Assembly: GCF_008119665.1 (NCBI RefSeq)
Contig: NZ_CP043046.1
Span: 4,278,001-4,342,000, forward strand
Length of the DNA: 64,000 nt
Direction of reading: 5' to 3'
Origin: Pigmentiphaga aceris
Lineage (GTDB): Bacteria > Pseudomonadota > Gammaproteobacteria > Burkholderiales > Burkholderiaceae_B
Position numbers and translations under genes: made by a program. Of the stretch, positions 63,389-64,000 are shown piece after piece. Position 1 is the first letter of the stretch. The number at the start of each line of letters is the position of its first letter. The notes beneath the pieces are model-generated. The model made no database searches and was not told the DNA's origin. It saw nothing but the letters and a program-made list of their open reading frames with translations.

Positions 63389-64000
63389 ATGAGTGTTATT
63401 GAATCAGCCGAATCTTCGGCCAGGCTCGACCACCCCGTTTCACCGTCAGACTTCCCAGACAGTCCGTATTCGCAAGCACTGAAACAGCCTGTGCTGCTGG
63501 GTCTGTTTCTGCCGATTCAGGCAGGCGGATGGAGCGCATCGACGCTCCCGCGTACCACCGACTGGAGTTGGGAATACAACCGCGACCTGGTGTTGCATGC
63601 CGAAGCGCTAGGCTTTGACCTGGTGTTTGCGCTGTCGCAATGGCTGCCCAAGGGCGGTTACGGCGGCGTCTTCGACGGCAATGCGCTGGACTCATTCCAG
63701 ACCACCGCTGCGCTTACGTCGATCACCAAACGCATTCTGTTGGTATCGACCATCCACGTGCTGTACGGCCCCATGCACCCTTTGCATCTGGCGAAGTGGG
63801 GTGCAACGCTGGATCACATTTCCGGTGGCCGCTGGGGCATCAACCTGGTGACCGGGCACCGTGCGGTGGAACACGAGGCATTCGGTTGGAACCGAATCGA
63901 GCACGACAAGCGTTATGCCTTGGCAGATGAGTTTGCCCAGGTCTTGCAACGCCTGTGGTCAGACGACGAGCCTTATTCATTCGAAGGTGAGTCGTCGTGG
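63389..64000 (+). CDS. Luciferase-like flavin-dependent monooxygenase (SsuD/SfnG/RutA-like), 3' end outside window
   Basis: The first 204 codons of a gene cut by the window end, on a frame running off the sequence. The product starts MSVIESAESSARL. After a variable N terminus the luciferase-like monooxygenase fold is clear: VLLGLFLPIQAGGWSAS, DLVLHAEALGFDLVFAL, SFQTTAALTSITKRILLVSTIH, and LDHISGGRWGINLVTG with EHDKRYALADEFAQVLQRLW. Family members use reduced FMN to oxidise sulfonates, sulfones or pyrimidines, so sulfur or nitrogen scavenging is likely. AAGGAAG precedes ATG. The palindromic region upstream should regulate it. Confidence 0.85.
   Translation, partial: MSVIESAESSARLDHPVSPSDFPDSPYSQALKQPVLLGLFLPIQAGGWSASTLPRTTDWSWEYNRDLVLHAEALGFDLVFALSQWLPKGGYGGVFDGNALDSFQTTAALTSITKRILLVSTIHVLYGPMHPLHLAKWGATLDHISGGRWGINLVTGHRAVEHEAFGWNRIEHDKRYALADEFAQVLQRLWSDDEPYSFEGESSW

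Overview
The window reads as chromosome of a free-living or host-associated betaproteobacterium, most likely Burkholderiales (Alcaligenaceae/Burkholderiaceae-like). The basis is the high G+C, GC-ending codons, small secreted DUF4148-type proteins, a complete aryl-polyene-type operon, and many solute-binding-protein transporters. No rRNA, tRNA, CRISPR array, transposase or integrase was seen.

Layout. 0.2-2.5 kb: periplasmic GH3 beta-glucosidase (bglX). 2.7-5.4 kb: two small secreted DUF4148-like proteins preceded by palindromic operators, then a TetR and an AraC regulator. 5.7-6.4 kb: two small genes, an inter-gene hairpin and a bidirectional terminator. 6.5-9.4 kb (minus): a three-gene TRAP transporter. 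9.8-11.7 kb: a saccharopine-dehydrogenase-family gene divergent from an Lrp/AsnC regulator. 11.7-28.4 kb: an aryl polyene (APE) pigment cluster with a phosphopantetheinyl transferase, two ACPs, three ketosynthase-like genes, ketoreductase, two dehydratase domains, an acyl activating enzyme, an ammonia lyase, acyl- and glycosyltransferases, methyltransferase, thioesterase, LolA-like carrier and MMPL exporter. 28.5-30.6 kb: a small exported protein, an epoxide-hydrolase-like enzyme and a GntR regulator.

30.7-35.4 kb: a sugar-acid operon (binding protein, zinc dehydrogenase, tagaturonate reductase family, altronate dehydratase) that matches the L-galactonate to tagaturonate to altronate to 2-keto-3-deoxygluconate route. 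It is controlled by the divergent GntR gene through twin operators. 35.5-42.1 kb: a complete peptide-type ABC importer plus a hydrolase. This block lies between the intact altronate dehydratase gene and a second, diverged copy of that gene's last 28 codons including the stop, followed by a strong terminator, so it looks inserted.

42.5-49.4 kb: the most unusual locus. A CesT-type type III chaperone is followed by a 2144-residue effector-like protein. Its C terminus carries a Josephin-like cysteine protease signature (Gln1941, Cys1946, His2067, Asp2083), which would fit a deubiquitinase. No type III secretion apparatus is present in the window.

49.5-64 kb: an LprI-like exported protein, a methionine-type ABC importer (metNIQ), a higBA toxin-antitoxin pair with a perfect operator palindrome, two poorly known membrane or exported proteins, a minus-strand operon of aldo/keto reductase plus a second peptide/glutathione-type ABC importer, an AT-rich region full of palindromes, and the start of a divergent flavin monooxygenase gene cut by the window end. 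All calls come from reading the sequence by eye; no database searches were run.
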